NCBI GenBank assembly: GCA_002840015.1
Contig: PGZE01000019.1
Span: forward strand, 1 to 64,000
Length of the DNA stretch: 64,000 nucleotides
Origin: Gammaproteobacteria bacterium HGW-Gammaproteobacteria-2
GTDB lineage: Bacteria > Pseudomonadota > Gammaproteobacteria > Xanthomonadales > Xanthomonadaceae
Direction: 5' to 3'
Below the pieces are notes generated by a model, which worked only from the letters and a program-made list of their open reading frames with translations, was not told where the DNA came from and did not search any database. Positions 28,109 through 36,561 of this stretch are shown here, piece after piece. How positions within the stretch are numbered: the stretch's first letter is position 1; every line of letters starts with the position of its first letter. A program made the translations under genes and the position numbers.

Positions 28109-28993
28109 ATGCTCACCAATTGGCTCGGCCCATTTCGCCTGATGTTCGCTGCTGCGGCATTCATCCTCAGCACCCTCGCGCACACCATCCCATTGATCGC
28201 GTTGGCAGTACTCAAACTCGCATTGCCGGTGCGCGCATGGCGGCTTGCGCTGGGCAGAGTGCTGGTGGTGCTGGCCGAGAGCTGGATTGCGATCAACAGC
28301 CTTTTGATCGAAAAGCTGACGCCAACGCACATCGCGATTACTGGCGATGGCATAGCTGGCCTTGTCCCCGATGCCAGCTACCTCGTGCTTTGCAACCATC
28401 AAAGCTGGGTCGATATCCCGGTGCTGCAATACACACTCAATCGCAAGGCACCCCTGCTGCGTTTTTTTCTCAAGCGGCAACTGATATGGGTTCCCTTCCT
28501 GGGGCTGGCATGGTGGGCGCTGGATTTTCCATTCATGCGGCGGCATTCGCGCGATGCCATCGCGCGCAAGCCCGAATTGGCGTTGGCTGATGTGGAAGCA
28601 ACACGGCGTGCCTGTCGGCGATTCCGCGACACACCGGTTGCGGTGATGAACTTTGTCGAAGGAACCCGCTTCACCGTGGCCAAGCAGCAGGCGCAGTCGT
28701 CGCCGTACCAGCACTTGTTGCGACCGAAAGCTGGCGGTGTGACACAGGTTTTTTCTGCAATGGGTGATTTGTTGCAAGGCGTGCTCGACGTCACCATTGT
28801 TTATCCGCAGGGCAGCCCGAGCGTGATCGATCTGTTTGCGGGCCGTGTACAAAAGATAGAAGTCGATCTGCGGTTGCGCACTATTCCGGAGTCATTGCGC
28901 AGCGGTGGCGAGGATGCACGGACAAAAGCGGAGTTGCGCGATTGGCTGAATACGCTATGGCGCGAAAAAGACTGGTTGATTGGGCAAAAATGA
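28109..28993 (+). CDS. 1-acylglycerol-3-phosphate acyltransferase-like protein (YihG/PlsC type)
   Basis: A 294-residue membrane enzyme with N-terminal hydrophobic helices. The catalytic motif is NHQSWVD (H-x4-D) and the glycerol-phosphate site is FVEGTRFT. The pair of motifs and the length fit the YihG branch of PlsC, which places an acyl chain on lysophosphatidic acid. The ATG at 28109 gives the family length. Confidence 0.9.
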   Translation: MLTNWLGPFRLMFAAAAFILSTLAHTIPLIALAVLKLALPVRAWRLALGRVLVVLAESWIAINSLLIEKLTPTHIAITGDGIAGLVPDASYLVLCNHQSWVDIPVLQYTLNRKAPLLRFFLKRQLIWVPFLGLAWWALDFPFMRRHSRDAIARKPELALADVEATRRACRRFRDTPVAVMNFVEGTRFTVAKQQAQSSPYQHLLRPKAGGVTQVFSAMGDLLQGVLDVTIVYPQGSPSVIDLFAGRVQKIEVDLRLRTIPESLRSGGEDARTKAELRDWLNTLWREKDWLIGQK

Positions 28994-29018
28994 TGGGCGG
29001 CGCCAACCGCTGCAATGG

Positions 29019-29036
29019 GCTCGCTGTGTAGCGAGC
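29019..29036. terminator. Hairpin after the acyltransferase gene
   Basis: GCTCGCT (29019-29025) pairs with AGCGAGC (29030-29036) around GTGT. It lies 25 bases after the acyltransferase stop and before the convergent small gene. No T-tract follows. Confidence 0.4.
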
Positions 29037-29058
29037 AGAGCCGATTCGCCCCGTACCC

Positions 29059-29253
29059 TCAGCCGAACCGGCTGACCGCTGACAGCCGTCTTGGCTCTCC
29101 CGCCGTTGCCCGGTCAAGGCGGCGCTGCATCTCGGCGTCCAACTCCAGGAACTCGTCGCTGAGCGCATCACCGCTGGCCGCAAGTTCAAACAGACGGCCT
29201 ACCAACGCATCATCGCTGAGCGATGGGTTGGGGAAGTTCAGTACGTTGGTCAT
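29059..29253 (-). CDS. Small hypothetical protein
   Basis: A 64-residue acidic, helical protein (MTNVLNFPNPSLSDDALVGR at the start) with GGGGTTGA upstream at a suitable distance. The composition looks like a real protein rather than a shadow frame: Leu/Asp/Glu-rich helices ending in a basic tail. I do not recognise the family. Confidence 0.45.
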   Translation of the reverse strand: MTNVLNFPNPSLSDDALVGRLFELAASGDALSDEFLELDAEMQRRLDRATAGEPRRLSAVSRFG

Positions 29254-29418
29254 GCGCGTCAACCCCCAGGTTGCATTTGATCGTTGACGGGAACTTGCAG
29301 CTTCTGTGCCAGAAACCAAAGCGTGTAAAATCAGCGGCTCAGGGCTTGCGGCGAAGTGCGCGAAGCACTGGGTTCGGCGTTAAGTGACGCATTGCGTCAG
29401 TGCTTGCGCTCAATTGAC

Positions 29419-30303
29419 TTATGGCCAGGCCAGCGTGCCGTCGATCACCAGCGCGCAGTGCCCACCAACCCAGACCTGCCCGTTGCCCTGGACACGTAAG
29501 CTCAGCATGGCGTCACGGCCCATCTCGCGCCCCTGGCTTGCCCGGTAACCCCGGCTTAACGCGCCGTGTGGCTCCAACTGCGCGATGTAGGCGGCAATCA
29601 GCGCGTTGGCGGCACCCGAAGCGGGGTCCTCGACAATGCCGGCACCGGCGGGGAATGCGCGCACCACCAGTTCAAACGCCGGGTCATGGCTGCGTGCGAA
29701 CAAGCACAGGCCAAGGGTATTGCTGCGCTTGGCGAGTGCGGCGATGCCTGCAAACGGGGCATTCCATGCGCGCAATTGATGTTCATCGGCCAGTTCTGCC
29801 AGCCACCAGCGACGACCACCGCTGACCAGCCCCGGCGGTAATGCACCCAGCGTCAGCCCATCCAATAGCTGTTCGACCGCCAGCATGTCCGAGTGGCAAG
29901 CCAGTTCAATATGTGCAGCAGGCACTGCAACCGACAACATCGGGCATTGCGGCTCGCCATCAATAGCAATTGGCAGCAGGCCGGCATCGCATTGCTGTAT
30001 CAATTGCCCGTCATGCGCTACACAAAAACCACTGTGCAGCGCAGCAAACGCTGAGCCAATGCTGGGGTGACCTGCAAACGCAATTTCCTTGCCGGGTGTG
30101 AAAGTTCGCAAGCGATAGCTGGCGCCGGGCTCGCTGGGCGGCAGTACAAAAGTGGTTTCAACCAGATTGGTCCAGGTGGCAAAGCCCTGCATGCGTTCGC
30201 TCGGCCAGTCATCGGCACCCAGCACTACACCCAGTGGGTTGCCACGGCCAGCTTGCTTGGCAAAAACATCCAGTTGCAGGTAGTGACAGGTTTCATTCGG
30301 CAT
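29419..30303 (-). CDS. PhzF family isomerase-like protein
   Basis: A 294-residue protein with the PhzF layout: DVFAKQAGRGNPLGVV, the catalytic Glu in VETTFV, FTPGKEIAFAGHPSIGSA and EDPASGAANALIAAY. The family includes the phenazine isomerase PhzF and YddE. The ATG at 30303 matches the family start. The gene is divergent from GST. No other phenazine genes are present, so the role is general and unknown. Confidence 0.92.
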   Translation of the reverse strand: MPNETCHYLQLDVFAKQAGRGNPLGVVLGADDWPSERMQGFATWTNLVETTFVLPPSEPGASYRLRTFTPGKEIAFAGHPSIGSAFAALHSGFCVAHDGQLIQQCDAGLLPIAIDGEPQCPMLSVAVPAAHIELACHSDMLAVEQLLDGLTLGALPPGLVSGGRRWWLAELADEHQLRAWNAPFAGIAALAKRSNTLGLCLFARSHDPAFELVVRAFPAGAGIVEDPASGAANALIAAYIAQLEPHGALSRGYRASQGREMGRDAMLSLRVQGNGQVWVGGHCALVIDGTLAWP

Positions 30304-30383
30304 GGCGGGATTTTCAGCGTCGACGGGGCAGGGTATTGTGAGCGACTGATTGCCAACCTGCCATTGCCCAAAGGCCCACACCC

Positions 30384-31070
30384 ATGATCACCGTGCATCA
30401 CCTCGAAAACTCACGCTCGCAGCGTGTGCTCTGGCTGCTGGAGGAGCTGGCGTTGCCCTATACCGTGAAGCATTACTCCCGCGATCCGCAGACCATGTTG
30501 GCGCCCGAATCGCTGCGTGCCATCCATCCACTGGGCAAATCGCCAGTAATCAGCGACGATGACCGGGTGGTTGCCGAATCCGGCGCCATCATCGAGTATC
30601 TTGTGGCCCGCTACGGACAACAACGGTTACCGCCACCGGCAGGCGAGGATGAACGCCTGCGTTACACCTACTGGCTACACTATGCCGAAGGTTCGGCGAT
30701 GATGCCGTTGTTGCTCGGGCTGGTATTCCGGCGCCTGCCACGGGGGCCAATGCCATTTTTTCTGCGTCCGCTGGTACGGCGCATTTCGGCGCAAGTGATG
30801 CAGCGCTACGTGGCGCCGCAGATTGCCCTGCATCTGGATTACATGGAAGCCCAGTTGGGCGCCTCACCGTGGTTTGCCGGCGAACAATTCAGCGCGGCGG
30901 ATATCCAGATCAGCTTTCCCATCGAAGGCGCTGAAGCCGCTGGCGTGCTGGGCTGCAATCGTCCCAACCTGAGCGGTTTTCTTGCGCGTATCCGCGCTCG
31001 TCCAGCGTATCAACGCGCGCTGGAGAAAGGTGGCCCGTTCGTGTTGGGTGAACGGATTGGTGAGGAGTGA
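30384..31070 (+). CDS. Glutathione S-transferase family protein
   Basis: A 228-residue cytosolic GST. It has a thioredoxin-like N-terminal domain (MITVHHLENSRSQRVLWLLE, with Ser as the likely thiol-stabilising residue), the glutathione site AESGAIIEYL and a helical C-terminal domain with FSAADIQISFP. A DoxX gene starts four bases after its stop. Confidence 0.92.
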   Translation: MITVHHLENSRSQRVLWLLEELALPYTVKHYSRDPQTMLAPESLRAIHPLGKSPVISDDDRVVAESGAIIEYLVARYGQQRLPPPAGEDERLRYTYWLHYAEGSAMMPLLLGLVFRRLPRGPMPFFLRPLVRRISAQVMQRYVAPQIALHLDYMEAQLGASPWFAGEQFSAADIQISFPIEGAEAAGVLGCNRPNLSGFLARIRARPAYQRALEKGGPFVLGERIGEE

Positions 31071-31074
31071 TGTC

Positions 31075-31524
31075 ATGAGCAAGCCCGGATTGCTGCCGGA
31101 TTGGCAGATCGCAACGGCGTTTGTGCGTTTCATCCTCGCCATCCTTTTCGTGATGGCTGGCTGGTGGAAAGTGTTCGTACTCACGCCGATGGCGCATGCC
31201 GAGCAATTTTTCATTGGTTGGTTTGCCGATAGCTGGATTCCCGACGCGCTGCTCTGGTCGCTTGGTTTGGGTATTCCATTTGTCGAGCTGGCCGCAGGCA
31301 TAACGCTGCTTTTGGGCTGGCGACTGCGCGAGACGCTGGCCACGCTTGCCGTGCTGTTGATCATAACTACCTACGGCCATGCGCTGAAAGAAGCGTTGTT
31401 CAACATCGATGGCCACACGTTCACCCGTTCGGCACTGATCATTTTCTTGCTGGTGTCGCCGAGCGGTGCCGATCGCTGGACGCTGGATCGCCATCTTGCG
31501 CGCCGTTTGCAAAACAATGAGTGA
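31075..31524 (+). CDS. DoxX family membrane protein
   Basis: A 149-residue four-helix membrane protein with FILAILFVMAGWWKV and FVELAAGITLLLGW, as in the DoxX family. A GAGGAG site precedes the ATG at 31075, inside the end of the GST gene, so the two are coupled. It is a paralogue of the protein at 3029. The link to GST suggests a redox or detoxification role. Confidence 0.85.
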   Translation: MSKPGLLPDWQIATAFVRFILAILFVMAGWWKVFVLTPMAHAEQFFIGWFADSWIPDALLWSLGLGIPFVELAAGITLLLGWRLRETLATLAVLLIITTYGHALKEALFNIDGHTFTRSALIIFLLVSPSGADRWTLDRHLARRLQNNE

Positions 31525-31557
31525 CATGGCCTCTGTGCTGTGCCAGCATGCGCGCCC

Positions 31558-32271
31558 ATGCGCCTGAACAAATACATATCCGATAGCGGCGAATGCTCGC
31601 GCCGTGAAGCCGATGAGCGCATTGCCGCCGGTCGGGTGAGCGTCAACGGCGCGATTGCCGGTATCGGTAGCAATATCGTTGATGGCGACACGGTGTTGAT
31701 GGACGGGCAGCCGCTGCGCCCGCGTCGTGCTGCCGGTGGCCGCCGCCATGTCTATATCGCCTTTCACAAACCGGCGGGCGTTACCTGCACCACCGATACC
31801 GAGGTTAAAGGCAACATCATCGATTTCATCGGCCATCAACAGCGCATCTTTCCGATTGGCCGCCTCGACAAGGAATCCGAAGGTCTGATCCTGCTGACCA
31901 GCAACGGCGATATCGTCAACGAGATCCTGCGCGCCGAGAATGCCAAGGAAAAGGAATATCTGGTGGCGGTGAATCGCGAGGTCAATGATGATTTTCTGCG
32001 TGGGATGGCGCGCGGCGGTATCGTCATGCATGGCCAGCGCACCCGCCCGTGCCGTGCCACGCGGCTGGGCAAGTTGGGGTTTCGCATCGTTCTCACGCAA
32101 GGGTTGAACCGGCAGATTCGGCTGATGGCCGCCCATTTTGGCTATCGGGTGAAGCGGTTGGTGCGCACTCGTATCGTCAATATCTCGCTGGGCCACCTCA
32201 AGATTGGGCAGTGGCGCAATCTCACCGATGCCGAATTGCGTGGCCTGTTGCCGATGCGCAGCGAGTGGTGA
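31558..32271 (+). CDS. rluF: 23S rRNA pseudouridine synthase, RluF-like
   Basis: A 237-residue RsuA-family enzyme. An S4 RNA-binding domain (MRLNKYISDSGECSRREADE) is followed by the catalytic GRLDKESEGLILLTSNG and LTQGLNRQIRLMA. The QGLNRQIRLM wording and length point to RluF (U2604 of 23S rRNA) rather than RluB or RsuA. The ATG at 31558 is set by the S4 domain start. It is convergent with the broken glpK. Confidence 0.88.
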   Translation: MRLNKYISDSGECSRREADERIAAGRVSVNGAIAGIGSNIVDGDTVLMDGQPLRPRRAAGGRRHVYIAFHKPAGVTCTTDTEVKGNIIDFIGHQQRIFPIGRLDKESEGLILLTSNGDIVNEILRAENAKEKEYLVAVNREVNDDFLRGMARGGIVMHGQRTRPCRATRLGKLGFRIVLTQGLNRQIRLMAAHFGYRVKRLVRTRIVNISLGHLKIGQWRNLTDAELRGLLPMRSEW

Positions 32272-32278
32272 GCTTGAA

Positions 32279-33693
32279 TCAAGCCAAAGCCAACACTTGC
32301 CGCCAGCGTGCCCGCGCCGCATCAACCTCGGCACGATGGGCTTGCGGGGTGAAACTGCGTTCGGGCGTGTAGGCGCGGCGCAATTCGTCCAACCCCGACC
32401 AAATGCCAACGCCGAGGCCGGCCAGCATCGCGGCGCCGAGGGCGGTTGTCTCCAGCATGCGCGGCCGGTGCAGGGTGACACCGGCAAGATCCGCCTGCAT
32501 TTGCAGCATGGCGCGCCCATGTCCGCCGCCATCGCTTCGAGAATGTCGCATTGACTGTGGGCGATGGCTTCCAGCGCCGCGCGTGCCAGATGCGCGCGCG
32601 TGCTGCCGCCGCTGAGCCCGTGGATCAGGCCGCGCGCCTGCGGCCGCCAGTGCGGCGCACCCAGCCCGGCATGGGCGGGAATGATGGTGACGCCGCCGCT
32701 GTCGGGCACGCTGGCGGCGAGCGCTTCGATCTGCCCGGCATGTTCGATGATGCCCAGGCCATCGCGCAACCATGCGACCAGCGCTCCGGCGATATAAGCG
32801 CCGCCTTCCAGCGCGTAGGTAACGTGCTCGTCGAGCTGCCAGGCGATGGTGCTGAGCATGCCGTGACTGCTGGGCACCGGCGTATTGCCGGTATTGAGCA
32901 AGATGAAACTGCCGGTACCGTAGGTGATCTTGCTCTGTCCGGCATCGAAGCAGCCCTGGCCGAACAAGGCCGCCTGCTGATCGCCGGCAATACCGGCAAT
33001 CGGCAAGCCATCCGGCAATTCCGGCACATCATGCACCCGCGCGCAAATGCCCGAACTGGACGCGAGGCGGGGCAGTTGGATGTCGGCAACGCCGAAGCGA
33101 CGCGTCAGTTCGCCGCACCATTCGCCGCTGGCAATATCGAGCAGCAGGGTGCGGCTGGCATTGCTGCGGTCGGTCAGGTTTTGGCCGCTGAGCCGGCGCA
33201 GCAGGTGGGTGTCGGCGGTGCCAAAGCTGAGCTTGCGTGCGCCGTGATGCTGTAGCAGCCAGGCCAGCTTGCTGGCCGAAAAGTAGGGGTCGATCGGCAG
33301 GCCGGTGCGCGCTCGGGTATCGGCTTCAAGCGCCTTGTGTTGTTCGCACCAATCGTTGGTGCGGCGGTCCTGCCAGACGATGGCGTTGCCGAGCGATTCG
33401 CCGCTGTCGGCATCCCACACGAATGTCGTTTCGCGCTGGTTGGTAATGCCGAGCGCCGCCAACCGGGTCGGGTCGATACCGTCCAGCGCCAGACGCAACG
33501 CTGCGCGCAGCGAAGCCCATATTTCATCGGGCGCATGCTCCACCCAGCCCGGCTGCGGATAGTGCTGGGCAAAGCCGACATTGGCACGCGCAACCACCGC
33601 AAGCTCGCGATCAATGACCAGCACCGTGTTGCCCGATGTACCCTGATCGATGCCAATCAACAAATCCGGCGTTGCTGATGCGCAGTCAGGCAT
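32279..33693 (-). pseudogene. glpK: Glycerol kinase, disrupted by an internal deletion
   Basis: The first 390 or so residues are intact: IDQGTSGN, ITNQRET, WQDRRT, GDQQAALFGQ and YGTGSFILLNTG are all glycerol kinase motifs. After EAMAADMGA (near 32523) the frame ends in nonsense. The true C-terminus continues in another frame with LQMQADLAGV and ETTALGAAMLAGLGVG to the stop at 32279. The conserved RVDGGA block expected between the halves is absent, so perhaps 40 bases are missing. The enzyme would lack part of its ATP site. No glpF or glpD is nearby. Confidence 0.85.
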
Positions 33694-33774
33694 GGTGGTG
33701 GTTCCAAGGTTGATAGGGCTGTATCGTGCCGCCAGCTACACTGCACGTCTTTACCGGCAACGCTGACAGCAATC

Positions 33775-34260
33775 ATGCCCTATACGCCAATTCTCGCAAC
33801 CCTGATTTACGTACTCTCCGCAGATCGGGGCAAAGTGTTGATGGTGCATCGCAACGCTCGCGCCGACGACGCCCAATTGGGCAAGTACAACGGTCTCGGC
33901 GGCAAGCTGGAACGCGACGAAGACGTGTACAGCGGCGCGGCGCGTGAGTTGCGTGAAGAATCCGGGCTCGAAATCGACGCCATGCGCTTGCGCGGCACCA
34001 TCAGTTGGCCAGGCTTCGGCCGCAATGGCGAGGACTGGTTCGGTTTCCTGTTTGTCGTTGATGCCTTTCGCGGCGAGCCGCCCGCGAGCAATGCCGAGGG
34101 CGAACTGCACTGGGTTGCACTGGGCGACGTGCCGGGTCTGCCGTTATGGGACGGCGATCGGCATTTTTTGCCGCTGGTGTTCGACGACGATCCGCGCCCA
34201 TTCCACGGCGTGATGCCGTACCGCGACGGGCGCATGCTCGACTGGCGGTTCAGTCGCTGA
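33775..34260 (+). CDS. Nudix hydrolase, MutT/8-oxo-dGTP diphosphatase-like
   Basis: A 161-residue protein with a full Nudix box: GGKLERDEDV and AARELREESGL in the G-x5-E-x7-REUXEEXGU pattern. The sequence around GKYNGLGGK resembles the MTH1/YtkD type that cleans oxidised nucleotides. The gene is divergent from glpK and followed by a strong hairpin. Confidence 0.88.
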   Translation: MPYTPILATLIYVLSADRGKVLMVHRNARADDAQLGKYNGLGGKLERDEDVYSGAARELREESGLEIDAMRLRGTISWPGFGRNGEDWFGFLFVVDAFRGEPPASNAEGELHWVALGDVPGLPLWDGDRHFLPLVFDDDPRPFHGVMPYRDGRMLDWRFSR

Positions 34261-34278
34261 TCGGACCGAGTTAAATTA

Positions 34279-34297
34279 CCCCCGGCAAAGCCGGGGG
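34279..34297 (+). terminator. Rho-independent-type hairpin after the Nudix gene
   Basis: CCCCCGG pairs with CCGGGGG around CAAAG, 18 bases after the Nudix stop codon, then a short CTTAT. A near-copy of the stem lies at 34557-34573. Confidence 0.6.
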
Positions 34298-34364
34298 CTT
34301 ATCAGGTGAGCGCAGCAAAGGCGCGATAAGAACATGGGCCGCCTGAAGGCGACTGGCTTGATCC

Positions 34365-34518
34365 CTTCTCCCACCGGGGTGAGATGTTGCGCTTGCAAGC
34401 CATCGGCTTGCGCGGTGGCGCGTAGCGCCGGATGAGGGTACGGCGAAGCGGCGCAAGTCCGAACCATCGCGACTTCGGCGTACCCTCACCCCAACCCCTC
34501 TCCCGGCGGAAGAGGGGC
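34365..34518. repeat. Second copy of the CTCTCCC/GATGAGGGT intergenic repeat
   Basis: This 154-base block carries CCTTCTCCCACCGGGGTGAG, CGCCGGATGAGGGT and ACCCTCACCCCAACCCCTCT, the same parts as the element at 3424-3603 in a rearranged order. It lies between two convergent genes. With the bracketing hairpins it fills the whole 335-base gap, which holds no gene. Confidence 0.65.
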
Positions 34519-34556
34519 TTGAAGCCGACCGCCGCAAAGGTCAAACCCTGTGAGTC

Positions 34557-34573
34557 CCCCGGCAGAGCCGGGG
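34557..34573 (-). terminator. Hairpin downstream of the broken chemoreceptor gene
   Basis: CCCCGGC pairs with GCCGGGG around AGA. It lies just past the 3' end of the minus-strand chemoreceptor gene, nearly repeats the stem at 34279-34297, and is the expected position for that gene's terminator. Confidence 0.5.
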
Positions 34574-34595
34574 TTTCCCTATCGGAAATGAAATA

Positions 34596-36544
34596 TCAGC
34601 GTTCGGCCCCGCTGTCGGCGGTTTGCAACGCCAGCGTGCTGGATGGCGACGCCTTGGCGCTCGACTCGCCCACCGACAACGTGAAAAACGACATCCGGTA
34701 GAGCAACTGTTCGGCAGACTTTCTCAGCATTACCGCGCGTTCCATTGTTTGCGACGACAAATCGGCGCCGTCCTCGGCAAGACGCGTCAATTTCAGCAAT
34801 TCCGCGTCCACCAGTGCCGCGCTGTCGGCATGCGCATGCGCATTTTCGATGTTCGACGCCATCAAATGCGCGACCTCGTTCGCATGTACGCCGATGGTGT
34901 CGAGCCGTTCCCGGCATGTCCGCAATGATGTTGCGCAGCGGTCGAGCGTGTTCGCGATCTCCGACATCATGCGGCGGGCGCCGCTGGAGGCCGAGCGCGA
35001 GCGTTTCGCCAGGTTGCGAACTTCATCGACCACCAACTCGAGTGCGTGGCGCGGGTCGCTGCTGCGCGCATTCTCGGCGGCATTGAGTGCGATCAGATCG
35101 GTTTCGCTGGCGATCGATGCCATCACCGTAACGATATCGCCAATGCGATTGGTGGCCTGCTGGACGGTGTCGATCGACTGGATGACTTGTTGCAGCGCCA
35201 TCCGACTGCTGGCCGAGAGCGTCACGTTGTCGCCCACCAGTTCGTGCGCCGCGGTAGCGTGTTCCAATTGGCTTTCCATGGTCTTGCGCAATTCGTGAGT
35301 CTGGCTGGCGATGCGTGCGAGTGCCTGCTTTTGCTCGATCACGTGCAGCCCGATATCGCGCGCATCGTCGGCGATCCGGAACGCGGCGTCGGTGGTGGTG
35401 TCGCTGGCGATCGCTGCGTCGCGTGTCAGGCCGCGCAAGTTCCCGGAAATATTCAGGATCGCTTGCACGATGTCGCCGATTTCGTCGTCATGGCGGTCGA
35501 TAACGGCGGCGCTGAGGTCGCCGGAACCGATTGCACTGGCCAACGCACGCGCGTCGCGCAGCGGACGCATGATGGCATCGACAAGTGCGAAGCCAAGCCA
35601 TGCAGCCGTTGCCACCGCGATCAGCATCAAAGCAATCGCAAACGCTATGTGCCTGGCGTAACTGGTCTGTGCGCGACGAAACTCCGCGCTATCCGTATCC
35701 AGATGCCGTTGCAGCATCGCCGACGCATTGGCAACGATCGGCTGGTACAGTTGCTGCAAATCGGTATAAGCGATGTCAGCGGCGCCGCTGACGTCGTCTT
35801 TCTCCAGCAGCTCTATCACTGCGTCGATTCCGTCCTTGTAGCGCAAGCTCGAGTCGTTCCACGATGCGATGATCTGTAGCTGATCGCTCGGTGCGCTCGC
35901 GGCGCGGTAGGCATCGACCAGGGCGCTGATGTCGTCCTGCGTGCTGATGATCTGGCGTTTGTGTTCCGCGACCGTTTCAGGGGTTGGCTGGTGGAGCGCT
36001 TGCATCACCCGGATACGGTTCTCCATCATCTTGCGGATGATCATGCCCAGTTGCTGTGAGGGCACCAGGTGCGCTCGGTGCATCCCGACCAGCCGCTGCG
36101 GACGCATCGGCCCCGGCGCAGCCGCCATCGATGATGGCGCGATGCATCGCGCAGATCGGAATACGCGCGTTGTGCACGCCGCACCTGTTCAGCTGTTGGT
36201 CGCGTGCGCAACGACATGTAACCGACGACTTCGTCGTCCGCGATGATGGGGTTGGCATTGGCTTCCACCCAGTAAAAACCGCCGTCCTTGCAACGGTTCT
36301 TGATAAGCCCTTTCCACGCCTTGCCGGCTTTCAGCGTTGCCCACAGATCGGCGAACACCGCCGCCGGCATATCGGGATGGCGCATGATGTTGTGCGGTCG
36401 TCCGATCAACTCCTCGCGGCTGTAACCGCTGATTTCGCAGAACGTGGTGTTGACGTAGGTGATGATGCCCCGGATATCGGTACGCGACACCACGCTGTCG
36501 CCATCGCGCAGATGGTGTTCAGTGTCGGTGACTGGCAAGTTCAT
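34596..36544 (-). pseudogene. PAS-containing methyl-accepting chemotaxis protein, disrupted and divergent
   Basis: The first frame (ATG at 36544) encodes a PAS domain very like its neighbour's: TYVNTTFCEISGYSREEL, NRCKDGGFYWVEANANP and YMSLRTRPT. It then loses the frame near 36060-36110. The rest continues in another frame as a periplasmic four-helix sensor, a membrane helix, HAMP and signalling helices. The first membrane helix expected between PAS and sensor is missing. The signalling tip is also degenerate (ALNAAENARSSD), lacking the usual E-A-A-R-A-G-E-x-G-R-G-F, so CheA/CheW binding is doubtful. Confidence 0.8.
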
Positions 36545-36561
36545 CCTGTTGCAACCCCCGT

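Noticed and set aside
29419-30303. A phenazine pathway based on the PhzF-like gene
   Set aside because: No other phz genes are present, and PhzF relatives are common in non-producers.
30910-32520. A long minus-strand frame continuing from glpK
   Set aside because: After the break it runs antisense through rluF, DoxX and GST and is not protein-like; the real glpK end is in another frame.
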